DNA from: Nocardioides faecalis
Lineage (GTDB): Bacteria; Actinomycetota; Actinomycetes; Propionibacteriales; Nocardioidaceae
Length of the DNA: 64,000 nt
Assembly: GCF_018388425.1 (NCBI RefSeq)
Contig: NZ_CP074406.1
Location: forward strand, 1,426,001 to 1,490,000
Direction of reading: 5' to 3'
Shown: piece after piece, positions 48,744-57,319 of the stretch
How the letters are laid out: each line of letters starts with the position of its first letter
Numbering within the stretch: position 1 is the first letter of the stretch
The notes under the pieces: generated by a model
Database searches by the model: none
What the model was told of the DNA's origin: nothing
The model's input: the letters and a program-made list of their open reading frames with translations, nothing else
Program-made: the position numbers and the translations under genes

Positions 48744-50132
48744 TCAGGAGTCGAACCCCATGCCGAGGCGGTCCAGGGTGCGCAGCCACAGGTTGCGCCG
48801 CCCGGTCGCGTCGGCGCGTGCTGCTGCCCAGCGGGTCAGCTGGATGCCGGTCCAGGCCAGCGGCTCGGGCGGGAACGGCCACGGCCGCTCGGTCACCATC
48901 CGCAGCCGGGTGCGTTCGGTCGGGGTGCCGTCGAGCAGGTCCAGCACCACGTCCGCGGCGAAGCGGGAGGCGCCGACCCCGAGCCCGGTGAACCCGGCGG
49001 CGTATCCGACCCGGCCGGTGGTGCCGAAGAAGGCGCAGAACCGCGAGCAGGTGTCGATCACCCCGCCCCAGCGGTGGCTGAACCCGACGTCGGCGAGCTG
49101 CGGGAAGGTCGCGTAGAAGTGCTCGGCGAGCAGCCGGTGCGTCGCCGGGCGCTGCTCGTGGGCGGGGTCGATGCCGCGGCGGAAGTGGTAGACGGCGTCG
49201 TAGCCGCCCCACAGGATCCGGTCGTCGTCGGTGAGCCGGTAGTAGTGGAAGAGGTTGCCGGCGTCGGCGATGCCGAAGCGCTGCGACCAGCCGATCGAGT
49301 CGAGCTGCGCGGCGGTGAGCGGCTCGGTGGCCAGCACGTGGTCGTAGACCGGCACCACCCGCCGGGCGACCGCGGGCAGCAGCGCGGTGAACGCGTTCGT
49401 GGCGAGCACGACCTGCCGCGCGGCCAGCACGCCGTACGACGTCGCGACCTCGACCAGGTCGCCGCTGCGGCGCATCCCGGTGACACCGGTGTGCTCGGCG
49501 ATCCGCACACCGAGGGACTCCGCGGCCTGTGCCAGGCCCCACGCCAGCCGGGCCGGGTCGAGCATCGCGCAGCCGTCGGCGTCGAGCCGGCCGGCCAGGT
49601 AGCCGGGGGAGTAGACCAGCCCGCGGACGGCGGCGGCGTCGAGGAAGCCGGGCGCGGCGGGGTCCAGCGCGGCCACCTCGTGCGGGCGGGTGGCGACCGT
49701 CAGCTGGCCGCTGCGCCGGAACCCGCACTCGATGCCGTAGCGGGCCACCGTCGCCTCGATCGCGTCCAGGTTCTCCAGCCCGAGGCGGTGCAGGACGTCG
49801 TGCTCCTCGGGCCAACGGGTCCGGCCGTTCTCCTCGCCGTGGGTCAGGCTGGCCTCGCAGAAGCCGCCGTTGCGCCCGGTCGCGTGCTCGGCGATCCGGT
49901 CCCGCTCCAGCAGCAGCACGCTGCGGCCCGGCTCGCGCTCCACGGCCCGCAGCGCCGCCCACAGCCCGGTGAAGCCGCCGCCGACGACCACCAGGTCCAC
50001 CGGTTCGGTGCGCGGCTGCGTGGCGGGCAGATCGGCCAGCGAGGGCCGCGGCGCGGGCCGGTCGGGCGTGTCCAGCCACAGCACGGCCGGGGCGGCGGCG
50101 TCGGCGAGCGCATGCGCGGCCTGCGGGCTCAT
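48744..50132 (-). CDS. FAD-dependent amine/amino acid oxidoreductase (DadA/PuuB-like)
   Basis: 462 residues. The FAD-binding Rossmann motif V-V-V-G-G-G-F-T-G-L-W is at about 48-58, after a 45-residue leader containing L-W-L-D-T. R-N-G-G-F-C-E-A near 87 and the C-terminal G-Y-A-A-G-F-T-G-L-G-V near 385 are typical for gamma-glutamylputrescine oxidase and related DAO-fold enzymes. In E. coli PuuB oxidises gamma-glutamylputrescine to the aldehyde. The overlap with the saccharopine dehydrogenase-like gene (ATGA) and the aldehyde dehydrogenase upstream in the operon support oxidation of an amine to an aldehyde. The exact substrate is not known; no puuA-like gene is adjacent. Confidence 0.88.
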   Translation of the reverse strand: MSPQAAHALADAAAPAVLWLDTPDRPAPRPSLADLPATQPRTEPVDLVVVGGGFTGLWAALRAVEREPGRSVLLLERDRIAEHATGRNGGFCEASLTHGEENGRTRWPEEHDVLHRLGLENLDAIEATVARYGIECGFRRSGQLTVATRPHEVAALDPAAPGFLDAAAVRGLVYSPGYLAGRLDADGCAMLDPARLAWGLAQAAESLGVRIAEHTGVTGMRRSGDLVEVATSYGVLAARQVVLATNAFTALLPAVARRVVPVYDHVLATEPLTAAQLDSIGWSQRFGIADAGNLFHYYRLTDDDRILWGGYDAVYHFRRGIDPAHEQRPATHRLLAEHFYATFPQLADVGFSHRWGGVIDTCSRFCAFFGTTGRVGYAAGFTGLGVGASRFAADVVLDLLDGTPTERTRLRMVTERPWPFPPEPLAWTGIQLTRWAAARADATGRRNLWLRTLDRLGMGFDS

Positions 50133-51436
50133 GACAGCGGGGGAGCGTCGGCCGGGGCGATCCGCCCGGCGCCGTGCACCGGCGTGCTCACCAGGACCGC
50201 CGGCTCCCGGTCCTCGATGCCCCACGGGGAGCCGTAGGCGGTGAGCAGGTCGAGGAACGGCACCGCGTCGAAGGCCTCCGGGCCGAGCACGCCGCTGCCC
50301 TGCCACACGCCGGTGGCGAGCAGCTCCAGGGCGACGACCGGGTTGATCGCGGTCTGCCAGACCACGCACTGGTGCCCGTACTCGGCCATGGACCACTCGT
50401 TGTCGACGACGTGGTAGAGGTACGTCGAGCGCGGCCGGCCGTCCTTGCCGGTGCCGGTGACCCACAGCCCGGCGCACGTCTTCCCCCGCATCCGGGGGCC
50501 GATGCCGGCGGGGTCGGGCAGCACGGCGGCGACGACGTCGCGGGGGCTGACCTCGACGCCCTTGACCCGGACCTTCTCGGTCGAGTCGAGGCCGAGGGTG
50601 TGCAGCACCTTGAGGATGGTGATGAGCTCCTCGCCCAGCCCGTACTTGAACGTGGCTCGGCGGCAGTCGATCCAGCGCGGCATCAGGAGCACCTCCTCGT
50701 GCTCGACGTTGACGCACTCGACCGGCCCGATGCCCTCGGGGAAGTCGAAGAGCTCCGGCTCGCTGAACGGCGCGGTGGTGTGCCACGTGCCCGCCCCGGA
50801 TCCGTCACCGGTCCAGATCACCGGCGGGTTCAGGCACTCCTCGATGGTGGTCCACATCGAGAAAGACGGTGCGAAGACCTCGTTGCCGTGCTCGTCGGTG
50901 ACCACCAGGTCGGCGCCGTCGCGGGTGCCGAGCTCGTCGATCTCGGAGAACAGGTGGTCGGCGGCGTAGCGGGCGAACACGTCGGAGAGCCCCGGCTCGA
51001 CGCCCATGCCGACCAGGGCGAGCCGGCCGGCCGTCTCCCACTGCCCGGCCTTGGCGAACTGCTCGTCGCCCAGCTTCACCCCGCAGCGCTCGTACGGCGC
51101 CTCCGGGTGCGGCCGGGACAGCGACATCGCCATGTCGACGTAGTCCGCGCCGGCGGCCAGCGCGGCGTCGAAGACGGGCATGTCGAAGACCGGGTCGACG
51201 GCGTTCATCACGTGGGTGATGCGGTGCTCGCGGCACAGGGCGAGCACGGCGTCGGTGCTCGAGGCGTCGACCTGTGCGGCGACGTACCGCTCGTCGATGC
51301 CGGCGGCCCGCTCGGCCCGGGCGAGGTCGTGGTCGGCGACCACGAGCGTCTCGAAGAAGTCCCGGCGTGCGGCGATCGCGGCGAACGCGCCGCCCACGCC
51401 GCCGGCGCCGACGAGCAGGATCCGCATCGCGGTCAT
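50129..51436 (-). CDS. saccharopine dehydrogenase family protein
   Basis: 435 residues, ATG 51436; a second ATG three codons in is possible. NAD(P)-binding Rossmann start I-L-L-V-G-A-G-G-V-G-G-A near 6-17, D-A-S-S-T-D near 57, N-A-V-D-P-V-F-D near 80, Y-V-D-M-A near 99, G-M-G-V-E-P-G-L-S-D near 143 and a C-terminal domain with L-L-M-P-R-W-I-D near 245. The family includes saccharopine dehydrogenase, carboxynorspermidine synthase and homospermidine synthase, so in this polyamine locus a reductive or oxidative step on an aminoaldehyde conjugate is likely. The gap to the aldehyde dehydrogenase gene is 7 nt, so one operon. Confidence 0.88.
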   Translation of the reverse strand: MTAMRILLVGAGGVGGAFAAIAARRDFFETLVVADHDLARAERAAGIDERYVAAQVDASSTDAVLALCREHRITHVMNAVDPVFDMPVFDAALAAGADYVDMAMSLSRPHPEAPYERCGVKLGDEQFAKAGQWETAGRLALVGMGVEPGLSDVFARYAADHLFSEIDELGTRDGADLVVTDEHGNEVFAPSFSMWTTIEECLNPPVIWTGDGSGAGTWHTTAPFSEPELFDFPEGIGPVECVNVEHEEVLLMPRWIDCRRATFKYGLGEELITILKVLHTLGLDSTEKVRVKGVEVSPRDVVAAVLPDPAGIGPRMRGKTCAGLWVTGTGKDGRPRSTYLYHVVDNEWSMAEYGHQCVVWQTAINPVVALELLATGVWQGSGVLGPEAFDAVPFLDLLTAYGSPWGIEDREPAVLVSTPVHGAGRIAPADAPPLS

Positions 51437-51443
51437 GGCCGCC

Positions 51444-52883
51444 TCACTCCCCGATGTAGGACATGACGTGCTTGATGCGGGTGTAGTCCTCCAGGCCGTA
51501 CATCGACAGGTCCTTGCCGTAGCCGGAGTGCCCGAAACCGCCGTGCGGCATCTCCGAGACGAACGGGATGTGGGTGTTGATCCACACCACCCCGAAGTCC
51601 AGACGCTTCGACATCCGCATCGCACGGGCATGGTCCTTGGTCCACACGCTGGCGGAGAGCCCGTAGCGCACGTCGTTGGCGCAGCGCAGCGCCTCGGCCT
51701 CCTCGGCGAAGCGCTGCACGGTGATCACCGGCCCGAAGATCTCGTCCTGCGACGCCTCGTCCGGCTGACGCAGCCCGGAGACCACGGTGGGGGCGTAGAA
51801 GTAGCCGCCCTCGCCGCCGGCGACCTCGGCGGTCGACCCGCCGGCGTGGATGGTGGCGTGGTCGGGGAGCCGGTCGACCATCCCGGCCACCCGCGCCAGC
51901 TGGTCGGGGTTGTTGAGGGCGCCGTAGAGCACACCGGCGTCCTCAGGCAGGCCCGTCCGGGTGGCCTTGGCCTGCTCGGCCAGCGCGGCCACGAAGTCGT
52001 CGTGGATGCCGTCGGCGACCAGCACCCGGGTCGCGGCGGTGCAGTCCTGGCCGGCGTTGAAGTACCCGCCGGTGGCGATCGCCTCGGCGGCGGAGGCGAC
52101 GTCGGCGTCGTCGAAGACGACCACGGGCGCCTTGCCGCCGAGCTCGAGGTGCACCCGCTTGACGTCGGCGGCCGCCGCGGTGGCGACCTCGGTGCCCGCC
52201 CGCACCGAGCCGGTGATCGCCACCAGCCGGGGCGTGGGGTGCTGCACCAGCGCGCGTCCGGTGTCGCGGTTGCCGCACACGACATTGAGGACGCCGGGGG
52301 GCAGGTGCTCGTTGGCGAGCTCGGCCAGCAGCACGGTGCTGGCCGGGGTGGTGTCGCTGGGCTTGAGCACCACGGTGTTCCCGGCGGCCAGCGCGGGCGC
52401 GATCTTCCAGATCGCCATCATCAGGGGGTAGTTCCACGGCGTCACCTGCGCCACCACCCCGATCGGCTCGCGCCGGATCCAGGAGGTGTGGTCCGCGAGG
52501 TACTCGGCGCTGCCGCGCCCCTCCAGCACCCGCGCCGCGCCGGCGAAGAACCGCAGCTGGTCCACGCACGGCGGCAGCTCCTCCTCGGCGGTCACCGCGA
52601 GCGGCTTTCCGGTGTTCTCGCACTCGACGCGGACCAGCTCGTCGCTGCGGTCCTCCAGTGCCTGCGCGATCCGCAGCAGCGCCTCCTGCCGCTCCTTGGG
52701 TGTGGTCTCGCCCCAGGATGCGAAGGCCCGGTCCGCGGCGCGCATGGCGCGGTCGACGTCCTCGGCGCCGCTGGCGGGCGCGGTGGTGTAAGCCTTGCCG
52801 GTCGCGGGGTTCACGACGTCGTACGTGGCTCCGTCGGCGGCGTCGACGAGCTCGCCGTCGATGAGGTTGCGCAGCGTGGTCAT
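51444..52883 (-). CDS. aminobutyraldehyde / gamma-glutamyl-aminobutyraldehyde dehydrogenase
   Basis: 479 residues, complete ALDH-superfamily enzyme. Motifs: V-T-P-W-N-Y-P near 145 (cofactor), K-P-S-D-T-T-P near 171, I-T-G-S-V near 222 (NAD-binding turn), the general-base Glu in L-E-L-G-G-K-A-P near 247 and the nucleophilic Cys in G-Q-D-C-T-A-A-T-R near 281. The G-Q-D-C-T-A context is typical for aminobutyraldehyde dehydrogenases (PatD/Prr/PuuC group) that turn the aldehyde from putrescine into GABA or its glutamyl form. It is the first gene of a leftward three-gene operon, with the palindromic GCAACG/CGTTGC site 46 nt upstream. Confidence 0.9.
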   Translation of the reverse strand: MTTLRNLIDGELVDAADGATYDVVNPATGKAYTTAPASGAEDVDRAMRAADRAFASWGETTPKERQEALLRIAQALEDRSDELVRVECENTGKPLAVTAEEELPPCVDQLRFFAGAARVLEGRGSAEYLADHTSWIRREPIGVVAQVTPWNYPLMMAIWKIAPALAAGNTVVLKPSDTTPASTVLLAELANEHLPPGVLNVVCGNRDTGRALVQHPTPRLVAITGSVRAGTEVATAAAADVKRVHLELGGKAPVVVFDDADVASAAEAIATGGYFNAGQDCTAATRVLVADGIHDDFVAALAEQAKATRTGLPEDAGVLYGALNNPDQLARVAGMVDRLPDHATIHAGGSTAEVAGGEGGYFYAPTVVSGLRQPDEASQDEIFGPVITVQRFAEEAEALRCANDVRYGLSASVWTKDHARAMRMSKRLDFGVVWINTHIPFVSEMPHGGFGHSGYGKDLSMYGLEDYTRIKHVMSYIGE

Positions 52884-52928
52884 GCTCCGGGAGCCTAGCC
52901 AGCATTCCGAGCCCCGGACAGCGCCGGA

Positions 52929-52945
52929 GCAACGAAATCCGTTGC
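52929..52945. promoter_or_regulatory. candidate Lrp/AsnC operator in the polyamine divergent promoter
   Basis: GCAACG-AAATC-CGTTGC is a perfect 6-bp inverted repeat with a 5-nt centre, between the divergent aldehyde dehydrogenase and aminotransferase genes. The motif GCAACGRAATCCGT recurs in front of the Lrp/AsnC regulator gene at 58552-58565. Confidence 0.65.
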
Positions 52946-53017
52946 AATCTCGTGAACAGACAACTGAATCACTCGTCTGGACTTGCTCTGGCGGAGGTCG
53001 CGCGCGACCATGAGCCG

Positions 53018-54415
53018 GTGACCTACGACGAGCAGACGCACGCCGCGCTCCAGCAGTCCGCGCGCGACCACCTGTGGATGCACTTCACGCGGATGTCCTC
53101 CTACGACACCGCCGACGTGCCGGTGATGGTGCGCGGCGAGGGTGCCTACGTCTGGGACGCCAAGGGGCGCCGCTACCTCGACGCCCTCGGCGGGCTGTTC
53201 GTGAGCCAGCTCGGCCACGGGCGCACCGAGCTCGCCGAGGTCGCCGCGAAGCAGGCGAGCGAGCTCGCGTTCTTCCCGTTGTGGTCCTACGCCCATCCCA
53301 GCGCCATCGAGCTGGCCGAGAAGGTGGCCGGCTACGCGCCCGGCGACCTGAACCGGGTCTTCTTCACCTCCGGCGGCGGCGAGGCGGTCGAGTCGGCCTG
53401 GAAGCTGGCGAAGAACTATTTCAAGCTCGTCGGCAAGCCGATGAAGCACAAGGTGATCTCCCGCGCGATCGCCTACCACGGCACCACCCAGGGGGCGTTG
53501 TCCATCACCGGCCTGCCCGGGCTCAAGCAGCAGTTCGAGCCGCTGGTGCCCTCCACCTTCCGGGTGCCCAACACCAACCACTACCGGGCCCCGTCGTTCC
53601 TCGCCGGTCCCGACGGCACCGTCGACGAGGAGGTATTCGGACGCTGGGCCGCCGACCAGATCGCGGTGGCCATCGAGGCGGAGGGCCCCGACACCGTCGC
53701 CGCCGTCTTCCTCGAGCCCGTGCAGAACGCCGGCGGGTGCTTCCCGCCGCCGCCCGGCTACTTCGCCCGGGTCCGCGAGATCTGCGACGCCTACGACGTC
53801 CTGCTCGTCTCCGACGAGGTCATCTGCGCCTTCGGCCGGCTCGGGCACATGTTCGGCGCCGAGCGCTACGGCTACCAGCCCGACATCATCACCTGCGCCA
53901 AGGGCATCACGTCCGGCTACGCCCCGCTCGGCGCGATGATCGCCTCCGAGCGGCTCTACGAGCCCTTCGCCCACGGCGCCGAGACGTTCGCGCACGGCTA
54001 CACGTTCGGCGGCCACCCCGTCGCCACCGCGGTCGCGGTGAAGAACCTGGAGATCTTCGAGACCGAGGGCGTGCTCGAGCACGTCCGCGCCCAGGAGGGC
54101 TCCTTCCGCAAGACGCTGGAGAAGCTCGGTGACCTGCCGATCGTCGGCGACGTGCGCGGCGACGGGTACTTCTACGGGATCGAGCTCGTCAAGGACAAGA
54201 GCACCAAGCAGACCTTCGACGCCGACGAGTCCGAGCGGCTGCTGCGCGGGTTCCTGTCCAAGGCGCTCTTCGACGCCGGGCTCTACTGCCGCGCCGACGA
54301 CCGCGGCGACCCGGTCATCCAGCTCTCGCCGCCGCTGATCTGCGACCAGCAGCACTTCGACGAGATCGAGCAGGTGCTGCGCAGCGTGCTCACCGAGGCC
54401 CAGAGCCTGCTCTGA
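53018..54415 (+). CDS. class III aminotransferase (putrescine/GABA type)
   Basis: 465 residues from GTG 53018. An earlier in-frame GTG (52952) would add 22 residues, but those first codons have A/T third bases unlike the rest and lie against the operator, so I regard them as leader. PLP-dependent class III aminotransferase: L-W-M-H-F-T-R near 16, L-D-A-L-G-G-L near 46, F-T-S-G-G-G-E-A-V-E near 111, A-Y-H-G-T-T near 152, the Asp in V-S-D-E-V-I near 262, and the Schiff-base Lys in C-A-K-G-I-T-S-G-Y near 292. Likely transaminates putrescine, GABA or a related omega-amino compound, giving carbon to the TCA cycle. Divergent from the oxidising operon. Confidence 0.9.
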   Translation: MTYDEQTHAALQQSARDHLWMHFTRMSSYDTADVPVMVRGEGAYVWDAKGRRYLDALGGLFVSQLGHGRTELAEVAAKQASELAFFPLWSYAHPSAIELAEKVAGYAPGDLNRVFFTSGGGEAVESAWKLAKNYFKLVGKPMKHKVISRAIAYHGTTQGALSITGLPGLKQQFEPLVPSTFRVPNTNHYRAPSFLAGPDGTVDEEVFGRWAADQIAVAIEAEGPDTVAAVFLEPVQNAGGCFPPPPGYFARVREICDAYDVLLVSDEVICAFGRLGHMFGAERYGYQPDIITCAKGITSGYAPLGAMIASERLYEPFAHGAETFAHGYTFGGHPVATAVAVKNLEIFETEGVLEHVRAQEGSFRKTLEKLGDLPIVGDVRGDGYFYGIELVKDKSTKQTFDADESERLLRGFLSKALFDAGLYCRADDRGDPVIQLSPPLICDQQHFDEIEQVLRSVLTEAQSLL

Positions 54416-54444
54416 GCGGGCTTGCTCGGGGCAGGGCCGCCGCC

Positions 54445-55260
54445 TCAGGTGCGAGCGCGCCTGCGGCTGGCGAGCATGTTGCCCAGGACGAGGGTCATCG
54501 AGAGCAGGAACATCACCGTGCCGATGACGTTGACCTGCATCGGCACGCCGCGCTGGGAGACGCCCCAGACGTACATCGGGAAGGTGACGGTCTGGCCGGC
54601 GTTGAGGTTGGTGATGATGAAGTCGTCGAACGACAGCGAGAAGCTGAGCAGCGCGGCGGCCAGGATGCCGGGGAAGACCAGCGGGAAGGTGACCCGCCAG
54701 AACGTCGTCGCCTCGTTGGCGTAGAGGTCCATCGCGGCCTGCTCGAGGTTCTCGTCGAGGCCGTTGAGGCGCGCCTTGACGGTGACCACCACGAACGACA
54801 GGCAGAACGAGACGTGGGCGATGAGGATGGTCCAGAAGCCCAGCCGCCCACCGAAGCCGGCGGAGACGAAGAGGGCGAGCAGGGAGGAGCCCATCACGAT
54901 CTCCGGTGCCGCCATCGGCAGGAAGATCATCGAGTTGATCACCGACCGGCCGGCGAAGCGGTGGCGCACCAGGGCGAACGAGGCGAGGGTGCCCAGGATC
55001 GTGGCGACCAGGGTGGCGAGCAGGCTGATCTCGACGCTGCGCAGCACCGCCGAGCACATGCCGTCGGGCTTGCACGGGTCCGCCCAGTTGGCCAGCGTGA
55101 AGTCGCGGAACGCGTAGACGTTGCGTGAGCGGCTGTTGTCGTTGAAGCTCATCAGCATCACGACCGCGATCGGGATGAACATGTAGACCAGCACCAGCGC
55201 GCCCAGCGCCATCACCAGGTGGTCACCGATCCATCGGCCGGCTCGCTGCAGGGCGCTCAC
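54445..55260 (-). CDS. potC: polyamine ABC transporter permease, PotC-type
   Basis: 271 residues with six TM helices. GTG 55260 overlaps the stop of the preceding permease gene (GTGA). The cytoplasmic EAA loop, which docks on the ATPase, is E-Q-A-A-M-D-L-Y-A-N-E-A-T-T-F-W-R-V-T-F-P near 170. The start S-F-N-D-N-S-R-S and the late S-F-D-D-F-I-I-T-N-L-N-A-G are classic for PotC/PotI spermidine-putrescine permeases. It is the last gene of the leftward transporter operon and converges on the aminotransferase gene. Confidence 0.92.
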   Translation of the reverse strand: MSALQRAGRWIGDHLVMALGALVLVYMFIPIAVVMLMSFNDNSRSRNVYAFRDFTLANWADPCKPDGMCSAVLRSVEISLLATLVATILGTLASFALVRHRFAGRSVINSMIFLPMAAPEIVMGSSLLALFVSAGFGGRLGFWTILIAHVSFCLSFVVVTVKARLNGLDENLEQAAMDLYANEATTFWRVTFPLVFPGILAAALLSFSLSFDDFIITNLNAGQTVTFPMYVWGVSQRGVPMQVNVIGTVMFLLSMTLVLGNMLASRRRART

Positions 55261-56186
55261 ACCAGGTCCTCCGTCCCGGACTTGCGGATGTAGGCCACGA
55301 CCATCGCCACGATCAGCACCATCAGCACCACCGACAGCGCGCCGGCGGTGGCGTAGTCGCCGGTGGTGGTGAACAGGTTCTGGATGACGTTGCCGACCAT
55401 GCGTTCGTTGGGGCTGCCCAGCAGCTCGGCGTTGATGTAGTCCCCCGCGGCGGGGATGAAGGTGAGCAGGGTGCCGGCCACGACACCGGGCATGGACAGC
55501 GGGACCGTCACCTTGAAGAAGCCCCGGGTGGGGGAGGCGTAGAGGTCGCCGGCCGCCTCGATGAGGCGGGGGTCGATCTTCTCCAGGCTGGCGTACAGCG
55601 GCAGCACCATGAACGGCAGGAAGTTGTAGGTCAGCCCGGCGATGACCGCCACCGGTGTCGCCAGCAGCCGGTCGTCGGGTCCCATCAGGTGCAGCGTCTG
55701 CAGTGTGCCCACCACGAACCCGTCGTCGCCGAGGATCAGCTTCCACGACAGCGTGCGGACCAGGAAGCTGGTGAAGAACGGCGCGATCACCAGCACCAGC
55801 AACAAGGTGCGCCACCGGCCCGCCTTGAACGCGATCGCGTAGGCCAGCACGTAGCCCAGGACCAGGCAGATGACGGTGGCGATCCCGGCGTAGATGAGCG
55901 AGCGGACCAGCGGCTGCCAGAACTCGGCCAGCGCGTCGGTGAAGTTCGCGAAGCGGTAGGAGACGTCGTACCCGGTCAGGACGGAGCCCTCGGGGTCGTA
56001 GAGGCTCGCGGCCAGCAGGGAGTAGAGCGGGACGACGAAGAACACGGCCAGCCACAGCGCCCCGGGCAGCAGCAGCCAGTAACCGGTAAAGCGCCCCTTG
56101 CCCACCCCGCCCGACCTGCCTCTCGGGCCCTTCGGGGCGGAGGGAGGTGTCGGGGTCGCCGGGGCGGCCGGGGTGGCCGTGGTCAT
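55257..56186 (-). CDS. potB: polyamine ABC transporter permease, PotB-type
   Basis: 309 residues with six TM helices after a Pro/Ala-rich cytoplasmic leader of about 35 residues. The ATG overlaps the potA stop (ATGA). PotB-type features: L-V-R-S-L-I-Y-A-G-I-A-T near 92, the EAA loop E-A-A-G-D-L-Y-A-S-P-T-R-G-F-F-K-V-T-V-P near 208, P-A-A-G-D-Y-I-N-A-E-L-L-G near 245 and V-G-N-V-I-Q-N. With PotC it forms the membrane channel for putrescine or spermidine. Confidence 0.92.
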   Translation of the reverse strand: MTTATPAAPATPTPPSAPKGPRGRSGGVGKGRFTGYWLLLPGALWLAVFFVVPLYSLLAASLYDPEGSVLTGYDVSYRFANFTDALAEFWQPLVRSLIYAGIATVICLVLGYVLAYAIAFKAGRWRTLLLVLVIAPFFTSFLVRTLSWKLILGDDGFVVGTLQTLHLMGPDDRLLATPVAVIAGLTYNFLPFMVLPLYASLEKIDPRLIEAAGDLYASPTRGFFKVTVPLSMPGVVAGTLLTFIPAAGDYINAELLGSPNERMVGNVIQNLFTTTGDYATAGALSVVLMVLIVAMVVAYIRKSGTEDLV

Positions 56187-57319
56187 CGGGCGCCCTGGAC
56201 CGCGCCGGCGTTCACGTCCTGGCTGGAGGGCAGCAGGAACGCGAACTCCGGCCGCCAGGAGACGTCGACCCGGGTGCCCTGCGGCAGCACGCCGCGGATC
56301 CCGGTGTTCTGCTCGAAGGCGACGAGCTGCTGGCCCCACGGCATCCGTACGACGTACTGGGTGCTGACCCCGAAGAAGCTGACGTCGGTGATCACCGCTC
56401 CGTGCATGTGATTGCCCGGCGCGTCGAGCGGCTCGCCCTCGGGGGCCAGCAGCACCTTCTCCGGGCGGATGCCGACCCAGCCCGATCCGCTGGTGACGTG
56501 GGCACGCGCGGCGGGGATGGACACCTGGGTGCCGTGCATGTCGACCTTCACCACGTCGGAGCCTGCGCTGCTGACGGTGCCGGGGATGAGGTTGGACTGA
56601 CCGAGGAAGTTCGCCACGAAGGTGGTGCGCGGGTTCTCGTAGAGCTCGGAGGGGGAGCCCATCTGCTCGATGACGCCGGCGTTCATCACCGCGATGGTGT
56701 CGGCCATCGTCATCGCCTCCTCCTGGTCGTGCGTGACGTGCACGAAGGTGAGGCCGACCTCGGTCTGGATCCGCTTGATCTCGATCTGCATGGCGCGGCG
56801 CAGCTTGAGGTCGAGGGCGCCGAGCGGCTCGTCGAGCAGCAGGACCTCGGGCCGGTTGATGAGCGCCCGGGCCAGCGCCACCCGCTGCTGCTGGCCACCC
56901 GAGAGCATGGCCGGGCGTTTGTCGGCCTGCGACTCCAGCTCGACCAGCGCCAGCATCTCGGCCACCTGTGCGTCGACCTCGCGGACCTTGCGCCGGCGCA
57001 GCCCGAACGCGATGTTCTCGGCGATGTCGAGGTGCGGGAAGAGCGCGTAGTTCTGGAAGACGGTGTTGACCGGCCGGCGGTAGGGCTTGGTGTAGGTGAT
57101 GTCGTCGTCGCCGAGGTGGATGGCGCCCGAGGTCGGCACCTCCAGGCCTGCCACCATCCGCAGCGTGGTGGTCTTCCCGCACCCTGAGGGGCCGAGGAGG
57201 GCGAAGAAGGTGCCGGCAGGCACGGTGAGGTCGAGGGAGTCGACCGCGGTGAAGGTGGAGAACTCCTTGGTGAGCGCGGTGAGCCGGAGGCTCCGCGAGC
57301 TGTCAGCCGCCAGCGACAT
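56183..57319 (-). CDS. potA: polyamine ABC transporter ATP-binding protein, PotA-type
   Basis: 378 residues. Walker A G-P-S-G-C-G-K-T near 43-50, Q-loop Q-N-Y-A-L near 89, signature L-S-G-G-Q-Q-Q-R near 139, Walker B L-L-L-D-E-P near 160, H-loop T-H-D near 195, then a C-terminal OB/TOBE domain (about 240-360; G-I-R-P-E-K near 282) as in PotA. It powers the PotBC channel. The start codon lies 17 nt inside the end of the binding-protein gene, so translation is coupled and the order is potD-potA-potB-potC. Confidence 0.94.
   Translation of the reverse strand: MSLAADSSRSLRLTALTKEFSTFTAVDSLDLTVPAGTFFALLGPSGCGKTTTLRMVAGLEVPTSGAIHLGDDDITYTKPYRRPVNTVFQNYALFPHLDIAENIAFGLRRRKVREVDAQVAEMLALVELESQADKRPAMLSGGQQQRVALARALINRPEVLLLDEPLGALDLKLRRAMQIEIKRIQTEVGLTFVHVTHDQEEAMTMADTIAVMNAGVIEQMGSPSELYENPRTTFVANFLGQSNLIPGTVSSAGSDVVKVDMHGTQVSIPAARAHVTSGSGWVGIRPEKVLLAPEGEPLDAPGNHMHGAVITDVSFFGVSTQYVVRMPWGQQLVAFEQNTGIRGVLPQGTRVDVSWRPEFAFLLPSSQDVNAGAVQGAR

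Noticed and set aside
52952..53017. Extended N-terminus of the aminotransferase from GTG 52952
   Set aside because: The first codons have A/T-rich third positions unlike the rest of the gene and abut the operator, so they look like leader DNA.
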